Shown piece after piece: positions 7,927-17,352 of a stretch of 64,000 nucleotides of DNA. The notes beneath the pieces are model-generated. The model saw nothing but the letters and a program-made list of their open reading frames with translations, had not been told where the DNA came from and did not search any database. Source of the DNA: MedAcidi-G1 sp002294285. Its GTDB lineage: Bacteria > Actinomycetota > Acidimicrobiia > Acidimicrobiales > MedAcidi-G1. Where the stretch lies: positions 1 to 64,000 of the forward strand of contig CAXEUY010000010.1 in NCBI GenBank assembly GCA_963999645.1. Direction: 5' to 3'. Each line of letters opens with the position of its first letter. Position 1 is the first letter of the stretch. The position numbers and the translations under genes were made by a program.

Positions 7927-10890
7927 ATGCAACCTGAAGACGCTCCACCTCCTCCGCGGCCAAGAGTTTTGCCTCGACGAGGACGACGAAGTCCAGTAGG
8001 CCGATTTAGATTAATTGCCTTTGGAGTAATCGCAGTTGGTCTCTTTCTACTCCTGTCATTAAGAGGATTAGCCGGTTTTTATACGGATTTTCTATGGTTT
8101 GATTCTCTAGGTCAAGGTGATGTTTTCAAAGCAGTGATAGGGGCTCAGGTAGTTCTTGTATTGATATTCATGCTTCTATTTTTCTTGATTCTTTTCGGAA
8201 ATCTGACGATCGCTCAGCGTTTAGCTCCAAAAATAAGACCCGCAGGGCCAGAAGAAGATCTGCTGGTCCACTACCACACTTTTATAGGTAAAAGAGACCG
8301 ACTTTTACGGATACTTTTTTCCGCTTTTTTTGCTCTAATAGCCGGATTAAGAGTTTCGGATAAATGGCAAGACTGGCTTTTATTTACAAACAAAGTAGAT
8401 GTAGGGGTAAATGATGCTCAGTTCGATAAAGATATAGGTTTCTATATTTTCCAGTTACCTTTCTACAACTTTGTTGTCGATTGGGTGTTTGGCACTCTTT
8501 TAGTGACATTAATTTTTACCACAATCACTCACTATCTAAACGGCGGAATAAGGTTCCAAACTTTAGGAGAGCGAGTAACACCACAAGTTAAAGCTCATTT
8601 ATCAGTACTGCTTGCATTTATAGCTTTAGTTAGAGCTGCCAACTATTGGTTAGCGAGATACGAGTTAACAACGTCTAGTAGAGGTGCAGTTGACGGTGCA
8701 ACCTACACAGATGTAAAAGCTCAGCTCCCTGCTACAAATCTACTAATTCTAATTTCGTTGTTAGCAGTAGTGCTTTTAGTTGTAAATATTCGTAGACGAG
8801 GATGGGTTTTACCAACACTTGCTGTCGGTTTATGGGCATTTGTTGCAGTGATAGTTGGAAGTATTTACCCAGCGGTAATACAAAACTTCCGTGTTGAACC
8901 AGCTGAATCAGAAAAGGAAGCTCCTTATATAGAGAGAAATATTCTTGCGACACGAGAAGCGTATGGACTGGATTCGATTGATGAGATTCAGTTAACAGAT
9001 TTTGATAACAGTATTACTTCAGAGGATTTAAGAAATAACTCTGAGACAGTTAGAAATATTCGAATTTTGGACCCACTAGTAGTTCAAGCAACTTTTGATC
9101 GTCTTCAAGGGGAAAGAGAGTTTTACAGGTTCTCTGAAATATTAGATACGGACCGATACGAAGTTAACGGAGAAACAACACAGGTTCTTCTTGGAGCAAG
9201 AGAGCTTAATCTAAACGAAACTCGTTCTTGGGAAAATCAACATGTGGCCTTCACACATGGTTATGGACTGGCTTTGGCGCCTGTTTCAAGAGTAAAAGGT
9301 TCCGGTGATCCTGATTTCTTGATCGGTGATTTGCCAGTGGCTATCGATGAGTCAATGGAAGTAGTTCTTGATCGTCCTCAAATATACGTGGGTGAAAACT
9401 TAGATGGTTATGCAGTGTTGGGAGCCAGTCGTAACGAAGTTGATTACACCGACGAGAATCAGCAGACACTTGCGGTTAGATATGAAGATTTGGGTGGAGA
9501 TGGTGGTGTGGGCATGGGTTCTTTGTTCCGAAGGATCGCCTTTGCTCTACGTTTCGGTCAGATTGAGCCTCTTATTTCAAATTTCGTAACTGAAGATTCC
9601 AAAGTCATGTTCGTTAGAGATGTTCGCAGCAGAGTAGAAAAATTAGCTCCGTTCTTACATTTTGATGCTGATCCCTATCCAGTATTAGATAAAGGTCGCA
9701 TTATTTATGTGGTAGATGGTTATACAACAACGGACCGTTACCCCTACGCTCAAAATGCACCTGTAGCTGAACTGCCGAGAAAAAGCGGACTTCGCCACAG
9801 TTTTAATTATGTTAGAAATTCAGTTAAAGCAACAGTTGACGCTTTTACAGGGGAAGTCGTTTTCTATGTGGTTGACCAAGAGGACCCTCTAATAAATGCT
9901 TATCAAAAAGCTTTTGAAGGTTTATTTAAACCAATGGATGAACTGCCTGCCTCTTTGTTCGATCACATTCGTTACCCAGAAGACCTATTCCGCGTACAAA
10001 CAGAACTTTGGGGTAAATATCACGTTGAAGACACAGAGAATTTCTACCAAAGGGCAGCAGAATGGGCAGTTTCGCAAGATCCTGGAAGAACCGGTGAAGG
10101 TGCAGCGAATTTAGCAATTGTAAATGAACAGGGTATTCGAATTGGCAGCAGAGACATGAGAATGTCCCCATACAGAACAATTGTTGAATTGCCCGATTCC
10201 GACAATGCTGAATATGTAATCTTGCGAGCTTTTGTTCCTCTTGATGAGGAAGACACACGCAAAGAGCTTGCAGCTTTCATTGTCGGGAGAAGTGATAAAG
10301 ATAATTATGGAAAATTGGCTGTATATAGACCTCCTTCATCAAACTTTGATGGCCCAGCTCTAGCTGAGGAGAGAATTCGAAATGATGAAGAAGTGGCCAG
10401 TCTCCAAACTTTGTTAAGTCAACGTGGTTCAACAGTCTTGTTTGGAGAACTTTTACTGGTGCCAATAGAGGATTCAATACTTTATGTTCGACCTCTTTAT
10501 GTGCAAGCTGAAGGTGACAGCACTGTCCCAGAGTTAGTTCAGGTGATTGTAGCTGTAGGAGAAGACGTAGTAATGGCAGATTCATTACAGGATGCACTTG
10601 AAACTCTGACGAATTCTTCACTGTCAGAATTATTTGAAGGAATAGGTGGTGGAAAGAATACAGGTGTACAAGTAGAAGTTAACGAAACTGATTCTCAGAA
10701 TGAATCTCAACTTGAGATAAACACTTCAGATATTTCCGGTAACGTAGCTGAAATCATTTCAGAAATAGATCGTTTGCAAAAAGCTTCAGCTTTAGCTCTG
10801 GCAGATGATCCCGCAGATTGGGAAGAGTTCGGCCGACTACAAGCTCAAATCCAAGAACTAGTTAACGTTTTAGCTGCAGAAGCTTCTTAA
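7927..10890 (+). CDS. UPF0182 family large membrane protein
   Basis: A 987-residue member of the UPF0182 / COG1615 family, conserved in actinobacteria and cyanobacteria and of unknown function. An Arg/Pro-rich N-terminus precedes about seven membrane helices in the first 310 residues. A large extracytoplasmic domain follows (for example VDGYTTTDRYPYAQ and AFTGEVVFYVVDQEDPL, typical family blocks), ending in an acidic, low-complexity C-terminal tail. The length is normal. It lies 92 bp downstream of the Lon-PDZ gene, the same pairing as Rv3194c-Rv3193c in Mycobacterium tuberculosis, which suggests a shared envelope role. Confidence 0.9.
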   Translation: MQPEDAPPPPRPRVLPRRGRRSPVGRFRLIAFGVIAVGLFLLLSLRGLAGFYTDFLWFDSLGQGDVFKAVIGAQVVLVLIFMLLFFLILFGNLTIAQRLAPKIRPAGPEEDLLVHYHTFIGKRDRLLRILFSAFFALIAGLRVSDKWQDWLLFTNKVDVGVNDAQFDKDIGFYIFQLPFYNFVVDWVFGTLLVTLIFTTITHYLNGGIRFQTLGERVTPQVKAHLSVLLAFIALVRAANYWLARYELTTSSRGAVDGATYTDVKAQLPATNLLILISLLAVVLLVVNIRRRGWVLPTLAVGLWAFVAVIVGSIYPAVIQNFRVEPAESEKEAPYIERNILATREAYGLDSIDEIQLTDFDNSITSEDLRNNSETVRNIRILDPLVVQATFDRLQGEREFYRFSEILDTDRYEVNGETTQVLLGARELNLNETRSWENQHVAFTHGYGLALAPVSRVKGSGDPDFLIGDLPVAIDESMEVVLDRPQIYVGENLDGYAVLGASRNEVDYTDENQQTLAVRYEDLGGDGGVGMGSLFRRIAFALRFGQIEPLISNFVTEDSKVMFVRDVRSRVEKLAPFLHFDADPYPVLDKGRIIYVVDGYTTTDRYPYAQNAPVAELPRKSGLRHSFNYVRNSVKATVDAFTGEVVFYVVDQEDPLINAYQKAFEGLFKPMDELPASLFDHIRYPEDLFRVQTELWGKYHVEDTENFYQRAAEWAVSQDPGRTGEGAANLAIVNEQGIRIGSRDMRMSPYRTIVELPDSDNAEYVILRAFVPLDEEDTRKELAAFIVGRSDKDNYGKLAVYRPPSSNFDGPALAEERIRNDEEVASLQTLLSQRGSTVLFGELLLVPIEDSILYVRPLYVQAEGDSTVPELVQVIVAVGEDVVMADSLQDALETLTNSSLSELFEGIGGGKNTGVQVEVNETDSQNESQLEINTSDISGNVAEIISEIDRLQKASALALADDPADWEEFGRLQAQIQELVNVLAAEAS

Positions 10891-10896
10891 AAGTAA

Positions 10897-11313
10897 TTAA
10901 TTTAGAGGCTGCCAGCCGCCTGTTTTTTTCTCATTTTGTTTTCTCACAGGAGAGTCTGCAGCTAAATCATTGAATGCTTCGTCGCCATCAAGAGCTGGAG
11001 ACATTACTTCTTCCTCAAATTCCATTCCAGCATTAGTGCCCAGAACAGAAATTTTTCCTCTTAGTTCTATAGTCAAACGGGAAAGCTCGGCTGAAAGTCT
11101 CGCCACATGAAGCTGAGTTTCTAGTATCGCGTCTTCATCAGCTGAAGAAGCACCAGTTCCGAGAACATCGAAATTCTGTTCCAGCGTAGAGACCCTTTCT
11201 TCAAGATTACGAATCCCGTTCACTAAGTCAAGCAAAACCTGATTTGCATCATCAGGTATGTCAAGTTTCGTGATATTTGAAGAGTTTCTAAACCTTTTTG
11301 CTTTTTTTCCCAC
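10897..11313 (-). CDS. Coiled-coil protein of unknown function
   Basis: A 138-residue hydrophilic protein. A basic start (MGKKAKRFRN) is followed by two heptad-rich segments (about residues 26-50 and 61-90) that look like coiled coil, then an acidic tail. No domain is recognised and there is no membrane segment. The stop lies 6 bp from the UPF0182 stop (convergent). It could be a cytoskeletal or polar-organisation accessory, but this is a guess from composition alone. Confidence 0.6.
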   Translation of the reverse strand: MGKKAKRFRNSSNITKLDIPDDANQVLLDLVNGIRNLEERVSTLEQNFDVLGTGASSADEDAILETQLHVARLSAELSRLTIELRGKISVLGTNAGMEFEEEVMSPALDGDEAFNDLAADSPVRKQNEKKTGGWQPLN

Positions 11314-11426
11314 AGTTAGATCGTAGTAGCTACTAATGAATATAAGTTTTTCTCAACTGAAAACATTAAAAGGTTGAATGTTTAACTTATTGTCGGATTC
11401 CCTTTTCACCTCTACGGTTATTAGGA

Positions 11427-12173
11427 ATGACAATTAATGATTATAAAAACGTTGTAGTTACAGGAGCTTCTAGTGGCATTGGAGAAGCTATTGCACGATG
11501 CCTCAGTCAAGAAGACCTCAATGTCCATGCGATTGCTCGAAGAACAGAAAGATTAGAAGATCTGTCTTCAACCTCAGGTTGTTTAGTCCACACTATGGAT
11601 GTTTGCGATTCTAAAGCGTTCACTGATTTGTTGGAGAAAATTGAAGTTGACGTTTTGATCAACAATGCTGGCGTAGGAAGAGGGTATGGCCAACTAGTAG
11701 AAGCAAGCTATGAGGATATCGACACAACCATCGATACGAATGTGAAAGCAGCGGTACATGCTGTGAGAGCCGTTCTCCCCGGCATGATCGAACGCAAAAG
11801 AGGACACGTTATAAATATTGGCTCTATGGCAGGCTTGTATCCCCTAGCTTCTTCTTTATACGGGGCGACTAAAGGAGCGATGCATGTTCTATCGATGGAT
11901 TTGCGTCTAGAACTTCAAGGTACAGGCATTCGTGTTACTGAAATTTGTCCCGGTCGAGTAAGCACAGAATTTTATGATGCTGCAATCGATGACCCCGAAC
12001 TTATAAAAAGAAAAAAGGATTCTGGGATAAAGGAAGTGACCAGCGAAGAGATAGCTCAAGCAATCATTTATTCACTAAACGTTCCTCAACACGTAAATGT
12101 TAATCGGATAGAACTTCAACCAACAGAACAAACCTATGGAGGCATGCAGTTCACATCAAAGGAATCAAAATGA
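11427..12173 (+). CDS. Short-chain dehydrogenase/reductase (SDR), YdfG-like
   Basis: A classical SDR of 248 aa. It has the cofactor motif TGASSGIG (around residue 14), NNAG, and the catalytic set S (IGSMAG) and Y-x-x-x-K (YGATK). The IARRTERL stretch after beta-2 suggests NADP preference. The whole resembles the serine/3-hydroxy acid dehydrogenase group (YdfG-like). The substrate is unknown. Its last codons overlap the next SDR start (ATGA), so the pair is translationally coupled and may act on related substrates. Confidence 0.85.
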   Translation: MTINDYKNVVVTGASSGIGEAIARCLSQEDLNVHAIARRTERLEDLSSTSGCLVHTMDVCDSKAFTDLLEKIEVDVLINNAGVGRGYGQLVEASYEDIDTTIDTNVKAAVHAVRAVLPGMIERKRGHVINIGSMAGLYPLASSLYGATKGAMHVLSMDLRLELQGTGIRVTEICPGRVSTEFYDAAIDDPELIKRKKDSGIKEVTSEEIAQAIIYSLNVPQHVNVNRIELQPTEQTYGGMQFTSKESK

Positions 12174-12916
12174 GCTTTACAGACAAAGTAGCGGTGGTAA
12201 CAGGTGGTTCGTCTGGAATGGGAGCAGCGACCGTGCATGCTTTAGCGTCAGCTGGAGCGAAAGTTAAACTAATTGATATTGATAAAGGCGGCGCAAAGGA
12301 AATCGCTAAAAAAACAGGCGCAGAGATTTTTATTGGCGATGTTTCAAACCCAGAGTTTTGCAACTCAACAATTGATTCAATCGTCAAAAACGAAGGTCAG
12401 GTTGACATTTTGATCAATGCCGCTGGAATCATTTTGCGTGCTGACGCCTTAGATACAAACGACGACAATTGGTCAAGAATTATGGAAGTCAATGTCGACG
12501 GCGTTTTCTTCATGTGCCGCGCAACACTCCGCCACATGACCGATAAAAAGTCAGGAGTAATCGTCAATTTTGGCTCTATATGGGGAGATGTTGCTGGAGC
12601 TGGAGTAACTGCATACTGCGTTTCAAAAGGAGCGGTACATCAACTTACAAGAGCTTTAGCACTAGAACATGCGGAAGACGGAATAAGAGTAAATGCAGTA
12701 GCACCAGGTGAAGTTAACACTCCAATGATTAGATCTGGTAGAGAAAAACCTCCAACAGTTGATGAACTTCAAAAGCTAGCTGATGAGACAATTCCAATGA
12801 AACGATTAGCCGAACCAGAAGAAATAGCGGAAGTAGTTCTATTTTTGGCTTCTGAAAAATCTAGTTATATGACCGGTTCCATAGTTCCTGTAGACGCTGG
12901 TTATACGGCAAGATAG
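12170..12916 (+). CDS. Short-chain dehydrogenase/reductase (SDR)
   Basis: A second 248-aa classical SDR. It has TGGSSGMG at the N-terminus, NAAG, a catalytic Ser in FGSIWG, YCVSK, and the C-terminal block MTGSIVPVDAGYTAR typical of the FabG-like/glucose dehydrogenase subgroup. The LIDIDKGG segment after beta-2 (acidic residue) suggests NAD preference, so the two coupled SDRs may use different cofactors. Substrate unknown. The initiator tRNA gene follows. Confidence 0.85.
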   Translation: MSFTDKVAVVTGGSSGMGAATVHALASAGAKVKLIDIDKGGAKEIAKKTGAEIFIGDVSNPEFCNSTIDSIVKNEGQVDILINAAGIILRADALDTNDDNWSRIMEVNVDGVFFMCRATLRHMTDKKSGVIVNFGSIWGDVAGAGVTAYCVSKGAVHQLTRALALEHAEDGIRVNAVAPGEVNTPMIRSGREKPPTVDELQKLADETIPMKRLAEPEEIAEVVLFLASEKSSYMTGSIVPVDAGYTAR

Positions 12917-12957
12917 GTTTTGGTTGGCTAAAAGGCCACCTCGCGATACTCTAACGA

Positions 12958-13031
<74 letters not shown>

Positions 13032-13061
13032 CTCAAGAACTCAACTTGTTTTGGAGCACTC

Positions 13062-13592
13062 TTGGAAAAAAATACTGAAAGTTATATCGACAACTATGAA
13101 GATGTTTCAGTGTTTTCCCTTGATGAAAGACGTGAACAATTACTCCACGAAAAACAAACTGAGTGTGTTTTTATGTGGACCAACTCATCTGGAGACCCAA
13201 TAGGAGTCGTGATGAACTATGTCGAAAAAAATGGAAACTTTTGGCTCACATGCACTAGACGCAGGAAACGAGTGTCAGCTCTAGAGCAAAGACCCAGAGC
13301 ATCAATCGCAGTATCAAGCAGAGGAACAAATATTGGAATATCTCAGGCAGTCACGTACAGAGGAACCGTAAATATTTACGAGGATGATAATATCCGCAAC
13401 TGGTTTTACAGGGCTTTAGCAGAGAAAGTAAGACCTGATAATAAAAGCCAACAAGATGCTTTTGTAGAACACTTAGACACTCCAGGCCGAGTAGTTATCG
13501 AATTAATTCCTGATACTGATGGTCGAATTGGGTTTGATTCAGAGCAAATGTTTGCAAATAGCCCTGCAGGCAGATCTTCCCACAAAAACTAG
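13062..13592 (+). CDS. Pyridoxamine 5'-phosphate oxidase-family FMN-binding protein
   Basis: A 176-residue split-barrel protein of the PPOX / F420-FMN family. The pattern GDPIGVVMNYVEKNGNFWLTCTRRRKRVSALEQRPRAS is cut here into its recognisable parts: a beta-strand pair, an Arg-rich stretch and the RPRASIAV turn. Such proteins bind FMN, F420 or heme and reduce small substrates. The start is TTG at 13062 with GGAG about 7 nt upstream. An earlier TTG at 13020 lies inside the tRNA and is rejected. The stop overlaps the convergent SnoaL-like gene by 4 bp. Confidence 0.75.
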   Translation: MEKNTESYIDNYEDVSVFSLDERREQLLHEKQTECVFMWTNSSGDPIGVVMNYVEKNGNFWLTCTRRRKRVSALEQRPRASIAVSSRGTNIGISQAVTYRGTVNIYEDDNIRNWFYRALAEKVRPDNKSQQDAFVEHLDTPGRVVIELIPDTDGRIGFDSEQMFANSPAGRSSHKN

Positions 13593-14092
13593 TCTTCGAT
13601 ATGGCCATAGATCGGGTCGTATTTATCCCTAGAACCCAAGATAAATTTGTTGGGCATTTTTTCATCAATAGGTTCAATCCTTGTCCAATCAGCTCTTAGA
13701 AAGCGTTTTGATATACGCCACTCATCATTTTGGTTTTTGAAATAGTCGATATACCTGCCACTAAAAGTCCATAACCTTTCAGGATTGTCATCATCGGCAG
13801 GTTGGACATGATAAGCAAGAATGTAAGACTCCGCAATTGCTCCGTTGTTCTTAAAATCTATTTTCGTGTTAGATAGACGATGCTGAGTTGAGGAATACCT
13901 CTTTTTTAATCTCTCAACAACCGGTAGAGCAAACTCTTCAATTGGCACAAATGCATCCGGTTGATATCCCTCCAACAAAGCTCCTGGATGAAAAGCAGCT
14001 TTTATTGCTTCTGGGTCTAGCCTGTCGATTCCTCGAGTGTAAGAAAGAAGACAGTTCATGATTTGTTTTTCAGCATCCGTGTAATCAGTCAT
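13589..14092 (-). CDS. SnoaL/NTF2-like fold protein
   Basis: A 167-residue cone-shaped alpha+beta barrel protein of the SnoaL_4 type. It opens with AEKQIMNCLLSYTRGIDRLDPEAIKAAFHPGA, shown here only by its marks: an early helix, then the R-x-x-D dyad used by ring-hydroxylating small subunits, dehydratases and isomerases. The exact reaction is unknown. AGGAG precedes the ATG. It sits 9 bp downstream of a VOC-family gene and is probably co-transcribed with it. Such pairs are common in aromatic or sterol catabolism. Confidence 0.75.
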   Translation of the reverse strand: MTDYTDAEKQIMNCLLSYTRGIDRLDPEAIKAAFHPGALLEGYQPDAFVPIEEFALPVVERLKKRYSSTQHRLSNTKIDFKNNGAIAESYILAYHVQPADDDNPERLWTFSGRYIDYFKNQNDEWRISKRFLRADWTRIEPIDEKMPNKFILGSRDKYDPIYGHIED

Positions 14093-14101
14093 TTCAACTC
14101 C

Positions 14102-14575
14102 TCATTTATATAACTTAATTTGACTATTTGGATCGAGCACTTCTTGCAGTTCAATTACATTTCCATCAGGATCACGACCATAAGTAGCTCTAATTTTACC
14201 ACTTCCCAATTGGTCGCTTTTTGGAGGGGGGGTATGAAATCTGATTCCTGCTTCTAACAGTCTTTCATACTCAGCATCTATATCATTTACATCGAAACAC
14301 AGATGTGTGTAGCCGTGATCACAAACGGGCCGATTAGGATCTCCTGGTACAGGTTCCGGAGCAGAGTATTCGAAGAGTTCAATATGAGTGTTGTGAGCTC
14401 TGAGCATTACTGAACGAGCAGCAGAGTTTTTTAAACCAACTATTTGGTCGATTATCTCTCTTTTCTCCCAGGAAGTTTCGTATACGATTTCGAAACCAAG
14501 AACGTTTTTGTAAAAATCAACTAATCTGTTTAGATTAGGCGTTGATATGGCAACATGATGAATTCCGTTGATCAT
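14102..14575 (-). CDS. VOC / glyoxalase-family metalloenzyme
   Basis: A 157-residue vicinal-oxygen-chelate protein with two beta-alpha-beta-beta-beta modules. The candidate metal ligands sit at family positions: H7 (IHHVAIS), E66 (HIELFEY), H91 (THLCFDV) and E142 (NVIELQE). The family includes glyoxalase I, methylmalonyl-CoA epimerase and extradiol dioxygenases. The length and spacing resemble glyoxalase/epimerase members. The ATG is preceded by AGGAG at 4 nt. It heads a two-gene unit with the SnoaL-like gene. Confidence 0.8.
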   Translation of the reverse strand: MINGIHHVAISTPNLNRLVDFYKNVLGFEIVYETSWEKREIIDQIVGLKNSAARSVMLRAHNTHIELFEYSAPEPVPGDPNRPVCDHGYTHLCFDVNDIDAEYERLLEAGIRFHTPPPKSDQLGSGKIRATYGRDPDGNVIELQEVLDPNSQIKLYK

Positions 14576-14665
14576 GACACTCCTAAACTTTGTCTATAAA
14601 ATTTTGTTTTCTTATATTTCTTTGTGAGAATATGAACCTGCACTGTGATTGAAGGTAATTAAGTT

Positions 14666-15802
14666 ATGACAAGCACAATAATAGGTATACCCAAAGAGAT
14701 AAAAACCGATGAGAAGCGTGTTTCGTTGACTCCATCGGCAGTCGAGGAGATTATAAACCATAAAAACCAGGTGTTTGTTCAGTCCACTGCTGGCGAGGGA
14801 GCTGGTTTTGATGACAGCCAGTATGAGAAAGCTGGAGCAAAGATCCTAGAGACAGCAGAAGAAGTGTTTAAGGAATCCAAGCTAATTGTCAAGGTTAAAG
14901 AACCACAAGCAAATGAACGTAAATTGTTAACTTCAGAACACACACTGTTTACCTACCTTCATTTGGCTGCTGATAAATCTCAGACTGATGACCTAGTTGC
15001 ATCAAACGCTACGTGTATAGCGTTTGAAACGGTTACTGACAGTCAAGGTTCCTTGCCTCTTTTAACTCCCATGTCAGCAATTGCGGGAAGAATGTCCGTA
15101 CAAGCTGGTGCTCACTGTTTGGAGGCAAGTAACGGCGGTAAAGGAGTTTTACTTGCCGGTGCACCTGGGGCAGAATCAGGCAGAGTCGCTGTGATCGGTT
15201 GCGGTGTGGTTGGAAGTAACGCTGTCCAAATTGCAGTGGGTATGGGTGCAGAAGTGGTGGTTTTAGACAGAGACAAAAACATTCTTGACTTTATAGATAA
15301 ACAATATTCCGGAAAAGTCAGAACTGTTTTTTCAGATCAAGATGCAATTGTTTCAGAGGTTCTCGAATCAGATTTGGTAGTTGGTGCAGTTTTATTGCCA
15401 GGCGCAAAAGCACCCAAGTTAATTGACAAAGAAATGGTTTCTGAAATGAAATCAGGTTCCGTGATAGTAGATGTAGCTATCGACCAGGGTGGATGTGTAG
15501 AAACAGCACACCCGACAACTCATTCCGCGCCAACTTTTGTTATAGATGAAGTCATTCATTATTGTGTAGCTAATATGCCAGGGGCGGTCCCTAGAACTGC
15601 AACAATTTCTTTGACAAATACAATTCTTCCTTATGTTCTTACTCTGACAAATAAAGGTGTAAAAGAAGCTCTTTTATCAGATCCAAATTTTATGAATGGT
15701 TTGAATGTTTGTGCTGGAAATATTTGCGAACCTGCAGTAGCCGAAACCCATAATCTGGATTATATGAATCCTGCAGAAGCACTCGAATTCTGTTTGAATT
15801 AG
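14666..15802 (+). CDS. ald: Alanine dehydrogenase
   Basis: Interconverts L-alanine with pyruvate and ammonium using NAD. At 378 aa it has the normal length. The active-site Lys (K78, KVKEP) and His (H99, TYLHLA) are present, as is the Rossmann motif G-x-G-x-x-G at residues 178-183 (VIGCGVVGSNA). The C-terminal NICEPAVAE block is typical of Ald. It provides a route from alanine to pyruvate, or assimilates ammonium released by nearby amine catabolism. It converges on the MttB-family gene with a 4-bp stop overlap. Confidence 0.93.
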   Translation: MTSTIIGIPKEIKTDEKRVSLTPSAVEEIINHKNQVFVQSTAGEGAGFDDSQYEKAGAKILETAEEVFKESKLIVKVKEPQANERKLLTSEHTLFTYLHLAADKSQTDDLVASNATCIAFETVTDSQGSLPLLTPMSAIAGRMSVQAGAHCLEASNGGKGVLLAGAPGAESGRVAVIGCGVVGSNAVQIAVGMGAEVVVLDRDKNILDFIDKQYSGKVRTVFSDQDAIVSEVLESDLVVGAVLLPGAKAPKLIDKEMVSEMKSGSVIVDVAIDQGGCVETAHPTTHSAPTFVIDEVIHYCVANMPGAVPRTATISLTNTILPYVLTLTNKGVKEALLSDPNFMNGLNVCAGNICEPAVAETHNLDYMNPAEALEFCLN

Positions 15803-17352
15803 TTTTCCAGAATTAGACGTATAGGGAACATTTCTCTTATCAATGAATCTGCGTCAGATGAAATGTGTGATGGTAAAGAACTACTTAATATTTCTAAAAC
15901 CTTTGAATTAGCCCTTACTCTGACATCCAAAGAACCTGCGTCTTTCCAATCATCAGGGCTCAATCGATCGCCAACTAAGGGGTAGACGTATTCAGTTTGC
16001 ATAACCTCAAGAGTTTGGGGATGACCTAAAAAATGACCCGGACCCTCGATGACGTCCTTTATTACCTCAACAGCAACAGATTCATCGTCAACTTCTATTC
16101 CGCGGACAGTACGTGCAATAGATCCCAACATGTCATTATCAACTACTAATGCTTCCAGTGAGCATGAAAGTAAGGAAGCCAGCATTCCAGCTGATTCGAA
16201 AACTATATTTGCACCAGCTTGGGCAGCAAGAGTAACTGTAGTTCCTTTTTCGTGACCGGCCTGATTATCAGGTAATTTTGAATCAGCCATTCCAGCAGCT
16301 ACTCCAGAAGGAAGACCTATCCAGTTGACCAGTTGTGCAGCTGCCGCATTGAGGATTGCTTCTTCGCCTGAACCCCCTGACATTGCGCCTGTTCTTAAGT
16401 CAGACACGAAAGGCCACATTCCCATAGTGCATGGATGTCCAGGAGATAATAAATTTACACAGGTTAAAGCCGCAAGACATTCTGCGAGTGCTTGTGTGAG
16501 AGATCCGGCAAGTGTGGCAGGAGAAGTAGCACCAGCTTGTCCTGCTGAAAGGAGATTTATCGGCATCCCCACACGTACCTGTTCAGCCATACAAAGAGTT
16601 GACTCTTCAGCAAATCTGAGTGGTGGCACAACAAAAGTATTATTTGCTATACAGAAAGGACGTTTACGGAATTCATCAGAATTCGGATCTCCTGTAAGGG
16701 CTATATTGAACATTTGGGAAATTTCATGAACGTGGTCAGGATGAAAGAAAGAGGTACCTATTGGTTTCGTGGTGCTAATCATTGCAGCATACGCAGTATT
16801 GAAATCTAGTTCTCTAGACGACTCCATATCACGTGCGACAACAGTTCTGACGTAAAGATGAATGTTGTCTAACTGTTCAATCACTCTTCCTATATTAAAA
16901 ATGTCTTTAAGCTGACTTTCTCGAAAACTAGATGTTTCATGATCGAGCATTAGTACAGCGGCACCACCAGTAGAAAAGTGGACGCGATCTCCCCCTATTT
17001 CAAGATTGTGTTTCTCGTCAAAACCGAAGAGCGTGAATTCCTTGGCTGCTGCATCAATCATGGAACGAACCAGGTCTTTGGGAAACAAAAGACGTTCTTC
17101 TGAAGTGAAAGTACCTCCATTAGATGTAACAAGATCAACGAATTCCGGAATGGCTTGCGCCATCCCTATTTTTTCAAGAAGGTCGAGAGCAGAATCAAAA
17201 ATCTTTTCCATCTGCGGAATGCTTAGAGGTTGAAAAGAACCACCTGACATGCCAGGTTTGACAGCTCTCGACTCTGGTGGAGGAGGGGCTGCCCGTTTAG
17301 CTATTCGCGCACTACGTCCACCAGCTCTTTTTGAAGGAATTTCTTCATTCAT
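15799..17352 (-). CDS. MttB-family (trimethylamine/betaine) methyltransferase, non-pyrrolysine
   Basis: A 517-residue member of the MttB superfamily, which moves a methyl group from a methylated amine to a corrinoid protein. The barrel-type blocks are recognisable (ARVGMPINLLSAGQAG, GTTVTLAAQAGANIVFESAG). There is no in-frame amber codon, so it is not the pyrrolysine TMA enzyme but one of the non-Pyl relatives, whose studied member MtgB acts on glycine betaine. The Pro/Arg-rich N-terminus looks disordered. Its ATG abuts the stop of the upstream FAD-GcvT gene. No corrinoid-protein gene is visible in the window. Confidence 0.8.
   Translation of the reverse strand: MNEEIPSKRAGGRSARIAKRAAPPPPESRAVKPGMSGGSFQPLSIPQMEKIFDSALDLLEKIGMAQAIPEFVDLVTSNGGTFTSEERLLFPKDLVRSMIDAAAKEFTLFGFDEKHNLEIGGDRVHFSTGGAAVLMLDHETSSFRESQLKDIFNIGRVIEQLDNIHLYVRTVVARDMESSRELDFNTAYAAMISTTKPIGTSFFHPDHVHEISQMFNIALTGDPNSDEFRKRPFCIANNTFVVPPLRFAEESTLCMAEQVRVGMPINLLSAGQAGATSPATLAGSLTQALAECLAALTCVNLLSPGHPCTMGMWPFVSDLRTGAMSGGSGEEAILNAAAAQLVNWIGLPSGVAAGMADSKLPDNQAGHEKGTTVTLAAQAGANIVFESAGMLASLLSCSLEALVVDNDMLGSIARTVRGIEVDDESVAVEVIKDVIEGPGHFLGHPQTLEVMQTEYVYPLVGDRLSPDDWKDAGSLDVRVRANSKVLEILSSSLPSHISSDADSLIREMFPIRLILEN

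Noticed and set aside
10906..10929. Weak hairpin with T-run (AGGC/GCCT) after UPF0182
   Set aside because: Only a 4-bp stem, and it lies in the end of the convergent coding sequence, so it is not counted as a terminator.
15799..17352. Pyrrolysine TMA methyltransferase
   Set aside because: No in-frame amber codon interrupts the MttB-like frame, so it is a non-Pyl relative.
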